DNA of 64,000 nucleotides. It comes from Setophaga petechia. Lineage: Eukaryota > Chordata > Aves > Passeriformes > Parulidae. The notes under the pieces were generated by a model. It saw only the letters and a list, made by a program, of their open reading frames with translations. It was not told the DNA's origin and searched no databases. This document shows positions 1 through 11,803 of the stretch, in pieces. The position numbers and the translations under genes were made by a program. Where the stretch lies: NCBI GenBank assembly GCA_024362935.1, contig JANCRA010000019.1, positions 1,270,001 through 1,334,000 on the forward strand, read 5' to 3'. Each line of letters starts with the position of its first letter. Position 1 is the stretch's first letter.

Positions 1-1689
1 ATAAAGGCATGCTCCATTATTGGAATAATTGAACCTGGAGTAGTTCCACTAATAATAATAAAAAAAACCCCCCAAAAACAACAACAAAATACCCATAAAA
101 TCAAAATACAGGACGAAATCAAAGAAGGTGATGGAAAAATCTGGTGAGTTGGAGAAAAACGATATGGAGCAGATGTGGGTTTGCAGCTTGTTTCTGTCTT
201 ACATTTCAGTGATTTGAATAAATTATATAAGATTTCAGTATTTTAGTAGTCCAGGTACAATACAGGAATAGCAATGCTTCCTCTGCTTCCCTCTTCCATC
301 CTGTCTATTTAGCCTGTCAGTTGTCTGACACATGGGCTCACCTCATTGTCTGTTTACAGCATTCCAGTTTTGATGGGGGTGTCTGGCTGACACTCCTAAT
401 TAATGGCACTAACACAAATCAGAAGTCTTTTGCATGGACCTTTCTTGTGTGGCCAGGATTTACAAGTGATTATACATGGCAAACACAGGATGTTACCCCC
501 TCGCTCCCTCTCCACACAACCTTTTTTTCCTGTTTCTGTTCATTTGCTGAGCCATCTTACCATGCACTTTTAAGCCTCCTTTTTTAGGTGTATTTTGATT
601 TAATCACTTTGTGCTTCTGAACATAACTATAGGCTCAGGGTTTCCTGGACTTTTTATGCATCTAGAACTGATGTTTTACTGATATGTCTCCTTAACTAAG
701 CATAATATTTTAAGCTTTCCTGTAGCCTCATTAAATGAAATTTTAAAAAAGGAACAACATACCATTAGGCTAGTGTCATGTATAGAGTGTGTTTGAGATT
801 TGCTATTAAGAATAATAGAGAGAATATAATTTACTTAACAGTGACTGTGTGCTGTATCTGTGCATGGTTTGGACAAAGGCTCAGAAGAAAAGGATGTTCT
901 GAAGAAAGCTGGTGTGAATGGAGCTATCCTCTAAATACTGAAGTAATGCTGCTTGTACCTGTTTTATTTGTCATTTTATGGGAGGAAGTTGAAGATGCAG
1001 CTGGAGATGAAAAGCAGCAGGAAAAAGAGAGGGGTATGAGTACAGCTAAAAAGGAGGAAAAGTCTGAAAAAATATGTGAGGAGCAGCTAGTTCGGTAGGT
1101 TGTATTGCCTGAATAATGGGAGGCTAGAGAATAGGTGGGAAAACCTGGAGGTGAGGATGAGTGGTTTTATTTTTAATTGGATGAGGAATCCAGGAATAAG
1201 GTGTCAGCAAGGGACACTCAGGCAGTCATTTACTTCCAGGATTTTCTTCTATCTTTTTTCAAAAAGGTACCCATCTTGACCAAATATTCACAATTTCTTT
1301 TACAGGCATTGTCACAAAGACAGACATCATCGGTTGTCTATAAACTGAAGCTTGTCTATGATATTTTGCTCCAACTCTGAATTTGTACGCTATAGAGCAG
1401 AAAGACATATTGCATGCACATGCTGTAAAGAAAAATCTGGTAGCAAACAACTGTAGGCTGACTAACAAAGAGTTTTACATCATATCCAGAAAGACAGAAT
1501 GATTTCAGGCTGACAGCATTATTTTATTTTTATTCTAACATGCCCCTGAAATGTGTTGTGACTAACCATTTGAAAAGTTAACATTTGTTTTTGAATGAGT
1601 GGACTTGGGTAGGCATGAGAAAGCATACATTCTCTACCAGCAAATCATTTTTATATTAAGTCAAAGCAAAAGCTTCACAGCAAATGTAT
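1..1689. other. AT-rich non-coding stretch, no gene seen
   Basis: I see no supported gene here. The first 100 bases are low-complexity (ATA repeats running into A/C-rich sequence). Short open frames of up to about 106 codons lack splice context or recognisable protein features and are best explained by chance. Confidence 0.7.
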
Positions 1690-1930
1690 GTAAATCACTA
1701 ACTTTCAGGGCACCGAAGGGAATGTACTTCATGCTATAACTTAAATACTAATGAAATCAAGTGAAAATGATAGTCATTAGTCAGCTGTGCCTTGATAGGG
1801 TTCCCTGTGGACTGATGCAAATTCACCATTAGAAATGGATTCTCTCACAGTCCACAGTGAGCATTTAATCCCTCTGTAAAGCAGATTTAAATTTGATGTT
1901 TAATATGTCGGTTTTTCATTTCAGGTCTCT
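1690..1930. promoter_or_regulatory. Possible conserved regulatory element with octamer site
   Basis: This is unique, repeat-free sequence with a perfect POU octamer ATGCAAAT at 1815-1822 and nearby AT-rich homeodomain-like cores. It has the look of a vertebrate conserved non-coding element. That is an impression from composition and motifs only; no alignment was possible. Confidence 0.22.
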
Positions 1931-4900
1931 TATGTTTCCGTATTTGCAGCTTGTGTTTAATCTTTTTTAAGTCACTCCAAGTTTTTTATCTGCATTCTCT
2001 TGGTTTTATGTGCATATTATTGGCCTATGTGAATCATACAGCCACAGGTATTAATGATAATCAGCGAAAGAGAACTAATTAACACACAGCTCAATATAAT
2101 GACGTCTCTTACAAATGACCCACTTTGGTTTCAGTTCATAAAAGGAAAGTGGTTTAGGGGTAACATCTTGAAAGGTGTCCGAGAAAAGGACAGCCATGAA
2201 CATTTTTCATCTCTTTCCATATATAAAAATAATTTAAAATAATTTTTGCAGCATCTGATTCTGACAGATTATTTGAAAATAAATAAATAAATAGAGGCTC
2301 ACATGTCCATGTACACAAACACACACATGTTCACACACACAACTTTAGAAATCTTAGCTGAGATCTTTTGAGATGAGTGAGAAGTGAGATTCTTTCCAAC
2401 ATTCCTCTGGGTCAAATCCTCGTCTTGGGAGTAGATTCTGCCCACTCGAGTTTTTACTAATGCTATCTCCTCATTCCTTTACATTTTGTTAGATTTGCAT
2501 AGGGAACACCAGTGAACCAGCATCAAGCCTTGATTTGAACAGAATCTTCACTCAGAGAAACCTTACACTTAAATGAATAGAAACATTTTTCTGCATAGGA
2601 AAAAAGCATATGAAAATGTAAAAGTCATAGCATTTCTTAGGAGCATTGTATTATCTCCAGGTTTTCTTGACTTACTACCACATCTAATAATATTTAATAT
2701 TAAATCATTGCCAGACTATTAAAGAAACAAAGCACAGTATCAGTGTCTCAGGTGCACTGTGCACTTTTAAAGTTGGAAGGGAAATCTCTAGGAGGAGTAT
2801 GCATTACTCTGGGCTGTGTGTTTTGCAACATTATAAATTATAAATCATAATGCTATGTAAAACCAAATCAGAGAATGAGCTCAAGCACAGATTACTAATT
2901 GTCTAGATTCCTAATAGCCAGCATATTCCCTCTTAGTCAGCATCTTCCACTAGAAAAATCAGACATGGTTCAGGCCGTGGCTATATCATTCCCAACATGG
3001 AGTGTGAACAAGACTGCACGAGATATGGTTCTCTCCAGACTTCCAGGGCAAAGTGTAAGCCCTAAAATGGCCCTCCAAACCCTCATTTTATCTTTTATGT
3101 GCCTTTCTTCCATGCTCCCCCTGCCTTTCCATTCCATAAAATGGAATCTTTTCCTCATTCATTTAAAACACATGTACATTTCTACTCAATCAGTCTTTAT
3201 ACAACCTCCCCAAATTCTTTAAAACTTAGAACAAGCCCTTCTGGTACTGCATTTGAAGCAAAGCATGACAGTGTTGATGGTGAAGATGCCTTAGTGGCAG
3301 ACAGATTTGCAATATTTGGTCTGCTTTTTTCATGAGCACACAGACCTGACCTGACACTGTCCTGAAGCCAGGTGTTGAAGTGCTGCTCTCCTGTTCCTTT
3401 TTGATGGTGCCCAGTCTGTGGTGATGATACAACAAAGTTGGTGGAACTTATTTTCTTCCCAGAAAGCAAAATTTTACCTCCTCTCTGGTTTGCATTTTCA
3501 GTCTGATTATCAGTCAAGAGTATTATTGGTTTAATCAAACTCTGGTCAGTAGTTCCCCAGTCCTGCTTTATATTAAAGAGTTTAAAATGACAATACTGAA
3601 CAGGAATTACACTTATTCCTATTTCTGTATCATAAGATACTTACATACATACAAGATAAATAATTGGAAAGCACCTCCATACAAAATTCTTTCAATTAGT
3701 AGGTCTGAACTTCACCAGCACACGAAAAACAAACAGCTTTTGTGTAAATCTATTCTTTTAGATATTTTCGATTGAATTTTTAATAAGTTTGCCTTTAATC
3801 TAGCAGACTTCCTGTGCAAAGGTATAAACTTTTGACTTGTTGCTGTTGCTGCCAAAAACCTTAGCTAAGAAGAGAACACGTTGGAGTTTGTGTGTAAACT
3901 CCAATCAGAGCTTACAGGCAAAAAGGACACAAATCAGGCAGAATTTTCAGCACTATTCTGATTTATACAAGAATAGATAAAAAGCTGTGGGCTTGACATG
4001 TGCCTCCACTTTCCCATCCTGACCTTACCATTGTGGCTGTGCTATGCAGTTTGTCATCTCTCTTCTCAGGGCTCCATCTCCACAGTGTTTGTTTCCCACT
4101 CTTATCTTTCACAGTGGTCTGGCCTCTGCCCTGAGGAGTGCTGGTAAGTGGGAAAACATAGGGTAAGGGAGAGCAGTAAATGCTTTCAAAAACATGATGA
4201 ATGTACCACTTATGTTCAGTTTACAATTTAGCAACGTTGAGGCTAAGTATGCTTTTTGTGACATATTTTGTTTTCACAGTTGCTAAGCAGGAGGTGAAGT
4301 GAAATTAGTAGCCTACACTCTAAATGCAAAAAAAACCCAAAAAAAGCAAACCTAAACTTTTTTTTCTGATGTAACTTCCCTTTGTAATAAATTGGGAACT
4401 ACTGTCTAATAATTTATGCTGGTCTGACATTAGTTTGTTTTCTGGATGAATGCGTTGGTCTAATTCCAGAGGCATCTGCCTGCAAAAATATACAAAAAAG
4501 AGAAGACTGTATTAAACTTAGCCACTGCTTAGCAAATACTTGAGGGGGGAATCATTAGGTCAGATTCTGGTTCAGCATTGTGAATCTACTGAACTTAAAA
4601 GACTAGTTTGACTGCTGAGGCTCGAAGCCCAAAAACAAACTATAAGAGCTAATGACAACTAAGCACAAAAGAGTGCCAACAACAATTCTTTCTTCAGACA
4701 AAGCTCCCAGTGAAGTGACCAATTCCTGCTTTGGGTATGTGAAGAATTTAGTTTAGGGAACCTGAAACCAGCAGGCAAAAAAGCTTTTTTTTTTTTTCAA
4801 GAGGGTTTCCAAATGGAAGAAATGCAGGTTTCTGAACTTTTTTCAACCTGTAGATAACTACAACTCTTGATACTTTGATGCAGGGTACTTTAAAATGTGA

Positions 4901-5232
4901 TAATTTTGAAGATTGTGGAATAATAACATAATATAAATCAAAATGTACTATTTTTTTAACAACAGGGTTCGGGTTTTTTCTTGGAATACTTCATACTCTT
5001 TTAAGCAAACTTTGATGGTCAAAAATTCCACTAAAATGGAAAAATAAAAAGAAATTAAATCACAGAATAGGCCAAGTTTTTATGCTTATGTATAAGACCT
5101 AGAATAGATTGTGACTTTTTTTTTTCATACCTAGTTTATCTACAGTGTGGTGATATTGAAGACCTTAGTCCTCAGTCTTAGTTACTTTTCACCCCTTCTC
5201 CCATTTACAGAGCCCTAGTGGTTCTAGTATGG
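1931..5232. other. Unique AT-rich DNA, no gene seen
   Basis: It contains a short CA-rich patch near 2310-2342. Overlapping open frames occur on both strands around 3100-3540, the longest 113 codons on the minus strand, but they show no recognisable domain and no splice structure I trust. The rest is unremarkable unique sequence. Confidence 0.65.
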
Positions 5233-5260
5233 ATGAAGGAACCTAGTATGGTTCCTTCAT
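5233..5260. repeat. Perfect 11-bp inverted repeat (hairpin)
   Basis: ATGAAGGAACC (5233-5243) is followed by the 6-base spacer TAGTAT and then its exact reverse complement GGTTCCTTCAT (5250-5260). The pairing stops abruptly at both ends. It could form a short stem-loop in DNA or RNA. No function is known to me. Confidence 0.85.
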
Positions 5261-8200
5261 GGAGAGTTGGTCTTCCCAGCCTTACACACCTCAGATAAAC
5301 TGGGGGAAGCAGTAACAGAGACTAACATGAAGCTACAGAAACCACATGGACACCTGGAAAGAAGTGCTGAAGCTGAGGTTTTCTGGAGAGAAACTTATGG
5401 CCTCTAGAAGATCTCTTCCAATAAACTTTAAGTGAGAATGTACAAGGGCTATGCCTTTGGCCTTTTTCACAGACAGAACAGGTTCTCCTCCTGCCTGTGC
5501 TCAATAAAAATGTGGAGAATAGTCTGATGGAAAAAATTCTCAGGAATCATCCGTAAAATGCTCTCTACCCTCTCTCTTTTCTCGCCCCAGGCACTGCACA
5601 CAGTCTGAAATCAGAATTTACTGCCATTTTGCTGATGATTCAAGAGGCAGTGACCTTCTTTCCCAGAAAAATAATGAGTCATCAGCACAAAGCACAGTAA
5701 AACATGGTCTTTGAGTGGCCCTTTTTCCATGTCTGCCTATTTATCTAAGAACTGTGAAATACATCATGAGCACTAATGCCTATAAATTAGCTGGCAGAAG
5801 GTGGGTTGATATTTCTAATCCAGAACAGGTTCCTGATGTATTCAGTGAGATCAAGTCTATTTTAACTGTACTACCTTTTAGTCTGTTTATTTAGCTGAGT
5901 AAGACTCATTAGCTTAGCAACATTTAGCAATGTGTTCAGGGTCCTGTATGAACATGGTGGAAAATTCAAAAATGAACACAGAGATTTTAACTCCCACACC
6001 TCTGCTTCAAATACATTTTCTTGATAAGCTCCCTGGATGTTACTCAGACGACTCATAAGAAGCAGATGTTTTTGTTGGAAATGCCACTTTTCTGGCAGTA
6101 ACATTTCCATGTGATGGTTATTTGAACAGCACAAATGACCTCCCTCTACCTGTGTTGTATCTGCTTGAGAATTTTCTTTCTGAGTTTTAGCTTGTAATTG
6201 TATTTTAGGGGCTGCTTCTGGCACCATTCATAGTAGCACAGCAGATACTTAATTCTGACTGCCTTGATTTTCCTTTTCTCTTCCCTTTAACAAGTTTTTC
6301 ACAAGCTTTTATCAGCATGATGAGGCCAGTGAACATAAAAAATATAAAATAGATCTGTGAGAATCACTCATTAGACACATTTTATTTAAACGTGGGTGCA
6401 GCTTGCCATTGTGCCAAGCCAGGCAGTACATACAGGTGAAGAGCACAGCCAGCAGTGATGAGAGAGGGGAGCTGGGGTTGCTCTCTGCTTTGCCTTGTCC
6501 TCACACTGCTATGTGCCTCAGTGATTAACCTGCATTATTCTCACAAGACTGGACGCACGGAGAAAGCTGGATGGTAGGCACGATCCAAACATAAAACCTA
6601 AAGCTTTAACTTGAGCTATGCATAGCTAGCCTTAAAACATAAAACATTTATTTAGGCATGCAGCTAAGGATCACGCTGTTTATAAGCTTTGAGGGTCAGC
6701 AGTTCTCTCTTTCCTTGCAGAGGGATGTTGCTTGCTACATTTTAAACTGGTGTGTGCTGTTGGTCACGTGTGCCTGTACATATATCTTTATACACACTTC
6801 TGTATGTATAGTCTGTGGTGTAAATATGTGTATGTGTAAGGAGAATATATGTACTTACACAAAAAATGCGTGTGCATACAATCCATACAAAGTGTAGCAG
6901 ATTTCTGTGAAACTCTGTCAAATACTTTACTCTCAACTAACCTGAAATAAAAAAAAGAGAAGTCCAGTATGATATCTTTTTTCCCACAGATTAAATAATG
7001 CAATGTGAAGGATGCAACTGGTTGACAAAAAGCCTTCACACATTTGGTTTATGTCATTCAACATCCAATAGTGTGTATCACATCACTGTCCCTTCAACAC
7101 TCTTCATCTGCTTGTTTTTATGTTATTCCTCTATGTGCAAATTTTTTGGCATGCCAGAAGTGGGATGTGGATAATGATACTGCTAGAGCTGATGAAATGT
7201 ATTTCCCAGAAAAATAAGGGGGCATAAGATCTTCTATAGATATTGGAAGAAGGAATTTGTCCCTTATTAGGTGTTTTGTCCCTTCTGCAGCCCTCTGTCT
7301 GTAATTTACTTTTCTATTTTGTTTTTGTAAGTTCATAGATCTAGACCTTGTTTGCATCAAAAAGATTGCAATAGTCTTAGGGAATGATACAGCAAGCCCT
7401 TATTCCTAGATAAAGTAAACTTTAAATTTGATTAATTACATCTCTTTTTATGTTAGATCTGCTTAAAAATTCTATTCAAACTATAATGTCATCATTAAGA
7501 CTCTTTCAGCATGGCAGAACTGACAATAGTTTGCTCCAGCATGTAATTAGGACATATAAAAACCTTCACTATAAACAGAATTTTAATACCTACGACATCA
7601 ACAGAGGAGAGATTTTATTTTATGGATTGCTTTTTATCCTATTTTGAGCATCTAGCATGAGCTGGTGTTCTTGTTAATGTGCTATGAAACAATGACAAGA
7701 TCAAGTCAAAAAGCATCCAAATTGTCTCATGTCAGAGGAGTTGTGGGCTTTTTCCCCCAGCAGCCTCAAATGGCTCCTCAGTGCTAAGGCAATGCTGCAG
7801 CAGTTCTGACACAATATGCAAGATTTAATGGTTTCAACAATGTTCCACTCTTAATTAGTCAGTGTCCATAGTTTATTTTCCTTTACAGATTTATTTCTTT
7901 TTGCTAAATGTGAAGATAATACAGCTAACTTTTACTTTAAATAGATAGGTATTAGAAGGGTATTCTTTACCTTTCTGTCTGTATGGATTTAGCTAACATT
8001 AATTTTCATTTACAATCCTGATTGCAAAATGCATGCCCAGAAATCCTTATATTGCTCACTGTTCTTACTGGAGCACAGAGGTGTCAAATACTATCAGGTA
8101 CTAAATTAGCAAGGACATTTTCACTGAAATTGATTTCTTGAGTCTTTGGAATCCTTGAAATCACTCAAAGTCCTTGTTGCTTTTCAGGTACCCTATTAAT

Positions 8201-8545
8201 CTTTATAGTGTTGCATTGGCATTGTTGGCTAAAGCTTTCCTGCTCTGCTCTCTGGACAGATGCGAACAAACCACAAAAAGGCAGGAATCCATTTTTAATT
8301 CATAAGAATACACATCAGGTCTCTAAACTGGAGAGAAAAATCATATTAAAACCAGTCATAATCACAAGATGTAAATGAAACATAAGGTGCTGAATTACTC
8401 CTGCGTAATGTCTGTGTTGATCCCTCTGCTGACTTACCTTTGCTTGTCTCTAAGTGTGGTTTAAAATCTCATAAAGAAGTGGTTAAGAGCTAGGTGAGTG
8501 ATTCTTATCAAAATTCAACATCTACCAAAAATTAATAGTAGAAGT
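5261..8545. other. Unique AT-rich DNA, no gene seen
   Basis: No supported gene. A TG/CA- and TATA-rich patch lies near 6770-6880. A minus-strand open frame of 118 codons at 5871-6227 has no recognisable features and is probably chance. Confidence 0.68.
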
Positions 8546-8603
8546 GGGGGGGGGGGGGGGGGGGGGGCGGGGGGGGGAAGAGAAGAAAAGGAAAGAAAAA
8601 AAG
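8546..8603 (+). repeat. G-run plus polypurine tract
   Basis: Twenty-two consecutive G (8546-8567), a single C at 8568 and nine more G (8569-8577) run into a G/A-only tract ending at 8603. The whole 58 bases contain one pyrimidine. Such tracts can form G-quadruplex or triplex structures and are hard to sequence, so the exact run length may be unreliable. Confidence 0.93.
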
Positions 8604-11600
8604 CTTGTAACAGGGAGTAGGGAGTGTGGTAGAAGGAGGGAAGGAGGTGGACTGCAATTGAAAACCCCATTTGCAGGGAAACAAAGAGCAATCAATGTAA
8701 TAGCAGTATAAAGCAGTCAAAAAAGGACAAAGGCTGCAGTCTGACATCTTTTATTCCTGAACCCAGGTGGAGCTATAATTGGCAGTCCCAGCTTGAAGAT
8801 GAATACAGTGTGAAAGAGCCCTACCCTTGGAAGAGCAGACAAATAAGTGTCAGGTTTTCAGAAGAACAGTTGAAGAATCTCTCTAGTTTTTTTAAGGGGG
8901 AGGGAGGAGGAGATGAACAACAACAAAAAAAAATGAAATTAAGAAAAAAAGTAAAAGTGGTCACTAGAGGAAGAAATCTTGGCAGTTTTGAAACTTGTGG
9001 CTGGAATCTGTGAATTCCATGGCTGCTTTACTTTCCTGTTTACAGTCATTAAAGAGCAGCAAGAACAGTCACCTAAAGAGTTCCTGACATCCTCACAAAA
9101 TGTTGCTGGCCATATCTGCTAATTTGGGTGCCAAATGCTGATTCCTCTGCTTACAGTTAACAGGGATGACAGAAAATCTGGGCACAATCAGTCGTGATCA
9201 CTGACATTTAGATTTAACTAAGGCATAATGGCTGCTCTCTTGCTACACAAGAAAGATAAAACATTTTACCTCTGAATATCCTCATCCTGTACTCAGAATT
9301 CCAGTTATAAGGCCCCTTCTACAAAAAGGAACACACAGACTGCGCTGAAACATAAAAATATTCAGTATAAGAAGAGAGGTAAAAATGATTTATGTATTTT
9401 TCAATGTTATTTGATATCAATACCTTGTGTCTCTGTTTTCCTGGCTCAGGTCTGTAAAATTAATTTTTTTTCAAGTTCATGAAAAATCTCTGAGGTGCAG
9501 ATCCCAAAGTACATAGATTTGATGATAAGAGTGCTTTATTCCTTTTCTGAAAAACATCAATGGAAAATATCTGAAAGTGTATAAAAGACAACATCTAGGG
9601 AAGAAGTGTACCACTTACAGCCTCTCCTAATAAACTAGTTTCTAAGGGAATAACTGCATTAAAATTAATCAGAAAGCTACACTTCAAATTAACCAGCAAA
9701 AAATGCTCATTTTCTTTTCAGATACTATGTTTAAGTGTGCTTAACTATCATTTACTCAGTGGGGGACTGGGATAAAAAAGGTATATAATATGAATGCATT
9801 GGTTTACTCTTTTCTTCTGGCCTATAATAGATCAGGAATGAGGACTTTGTTTTCTCAGGGCTCTTAGTTTGTAGTCATTGCCCTCCTGTTTCAATTTTTT
9901 ATTTGTACTCTGGATGGACTATTTTTAACCTCTAGAAAATTTTACTGTTAATTGTTGACCTTCTAAATTTATGATCTTAGAACACCTACTCAAAGTGTTC
10001 CTTTGCATTATTGGGAGTATGCACGTGTCTGTCTATGTCTGTGTGTGTATACACACATGTACAAATGCAATATATCTTAAAACCTAATTTAGTGACCTAA
10101 TCAGGTCTATTTGAGGATTCTCCTACCAGTAGTGTCCAGGAGCAGATGCTTAGAGTAGGTGCAGTATGAATGGGATTCTTGTGACCAATATTTTCCTAAC
10201 AAAAATTGTTTTTGATCAAGAGAATTTACTGATCTGTATTTTTTGTCTACTCCTCTCAGAAGGCAGTGTCACAGTGTTCAGGCTGGCTAATGGAAATAGC
10301 TCCTGACAAGTGCTGTCTCACAAACCACATCCAGGCATCATCCAGCATGTGCCAAAACAATGTTAAGAAGAGTGATAATAATAATAATAAAAGAGTACAA
10401 CAATCCTGGTATGGCACTTTAATGTACTTCTGACACTGCCCTGGACTTATTTTATGTAGTAGGATAGGTGTAGGCTAAATAATTCCTCACTCTCCGTAAA
10501 TGTGGGCTCTTCCCAGAGATCAGTCTACAAAAGAATCAACATCTAGAAGCAGATGTCATCTCTGCCTAAGTGTCTCTAGTGCAGCAGCAGGGTCAGCAGA
10601 CGGAGGGTCAGCAAACCTTCATTCCTCTTCCATTTCTGTTTTGGATCTGCTCATGCACATTTCTTCCTGTGTAAAAAAGAGGAGTTAGATATCAGTAACT
10701 AATCAATCAGTAACCTACATGAAGTAGGTGTTGTCCTTCTGCCTGCTAAAAAGAGGATGGAGAGAGAAAGGTGACAGTGCAGCATATGAAAATTGGTGAG
10801 ACGCCCTCCATGTGCAGACACCACAGATCTTGTTTTCACCTCAGATGTGCACAGCCTGATTTGAAGGGTTAGCTCAATGAATTCAGTGAGACAAATCTGT
10901 TTTAAATTCTAGAGCATTTTACAGTAGGATAGTTGAATTTTTCACTGAATCACTTTGCTACTGGTCCTTCTGTGATTGCTAGACCTGAATGTCAGGCTGC
11001 ACTTGTTTGCCTAATGTCATCCATCAATTATCTGTCCCTGGAATCAGTGTAACTAGGCTGATGAAATGTACACCATAAACAACAATTATGATGAACGTTA
11101 AGGAGAATTTTCTAGTGAGTACATATATGGACAGCCATTCAAGGCTGTGACTTTGTCACTCATTTTAACATCTAAAAGCTGTCTAAGCTACTTTTTTGCA
11201 ACCCATTTATCCAGCTTTTTCTCCAGAGGCTTTCCTATCCATACAAATATAAAACAGAAAGATGATGTTGTAGTATATCAATATGTATTAGTTCTACACA
11301 TGCAATGAACTGAGGATGCAGTAAAAACACCTACATGCACTCATAATTACACACATTCTGATATACATGCAAAGCTTTGTGATTGCCATTAGTCTTCCTC
11401 ACTAATTTTTAATTTTTTGTGTAATACATATACATATGGTTTCTAAGCATATGTAAAAATATTATGATATTTTTATTCATGGAATTTATATGCCTGTGAG
11501 CATAAAGTAGTGACTTTCATACTGAAACAAACTGCTAGAGTGGGATGCCAAAGACAAGACAAATATAAAACCTAGGTAGGAAGTTGGGACATCTGTTTTC

Positions 11601-11679
11601 TGATAAATGTTATGCATTTTATTTTTCACTTATCCAGCCCTGTGCTATTCATCACTTGTGTTTACCTGCTGTACTGGCT
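8604..11679. other. Unique AT-rich DNA, no gene seen
   Basis: No supported gene. It includes an A-rich patch around 8920-8955, a short TG/CA patch near 10030-10060 and a short (ATA)n run near 10373-10390. Remaining sequence is unique and AT-rich. Confidence 0.68.
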
Positions 11680-11803
11680 GCATGGACTGTGAGTGCCTGA
11701 GGCAGGGACTGTTTTCTTTGTTATATATCTGTACACTATCCCGTACAATCGATCCTTGATTACGTGCCGAGGCAGTGGCATGGTGTATATAAATAATAAT
11801 AAC
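11680..11803 (+). mobile_element. Ancient L2/MIR-like 3' tail
   Basis: The order of sequence resembles the 3' end shared by ancient L2 LINEs and their SINE partners in vertebrates: GACTGTGAGTGCCTGAGG, then GCAGGGACTG, then a TATAAATAATAATAA tail ending near 11803. The match is diverged, as expected for an old copy. The 5' boundary is uncertain. A repeat-library search would settle the family. Confidence 0.5.

Noticed and set aside
3197..3538. 113-codon minus-strand frame considered as a processed pseudogene
   Set aside because: I could match it to no protein family, and there is no poly(A) tail or target duplication nearby.
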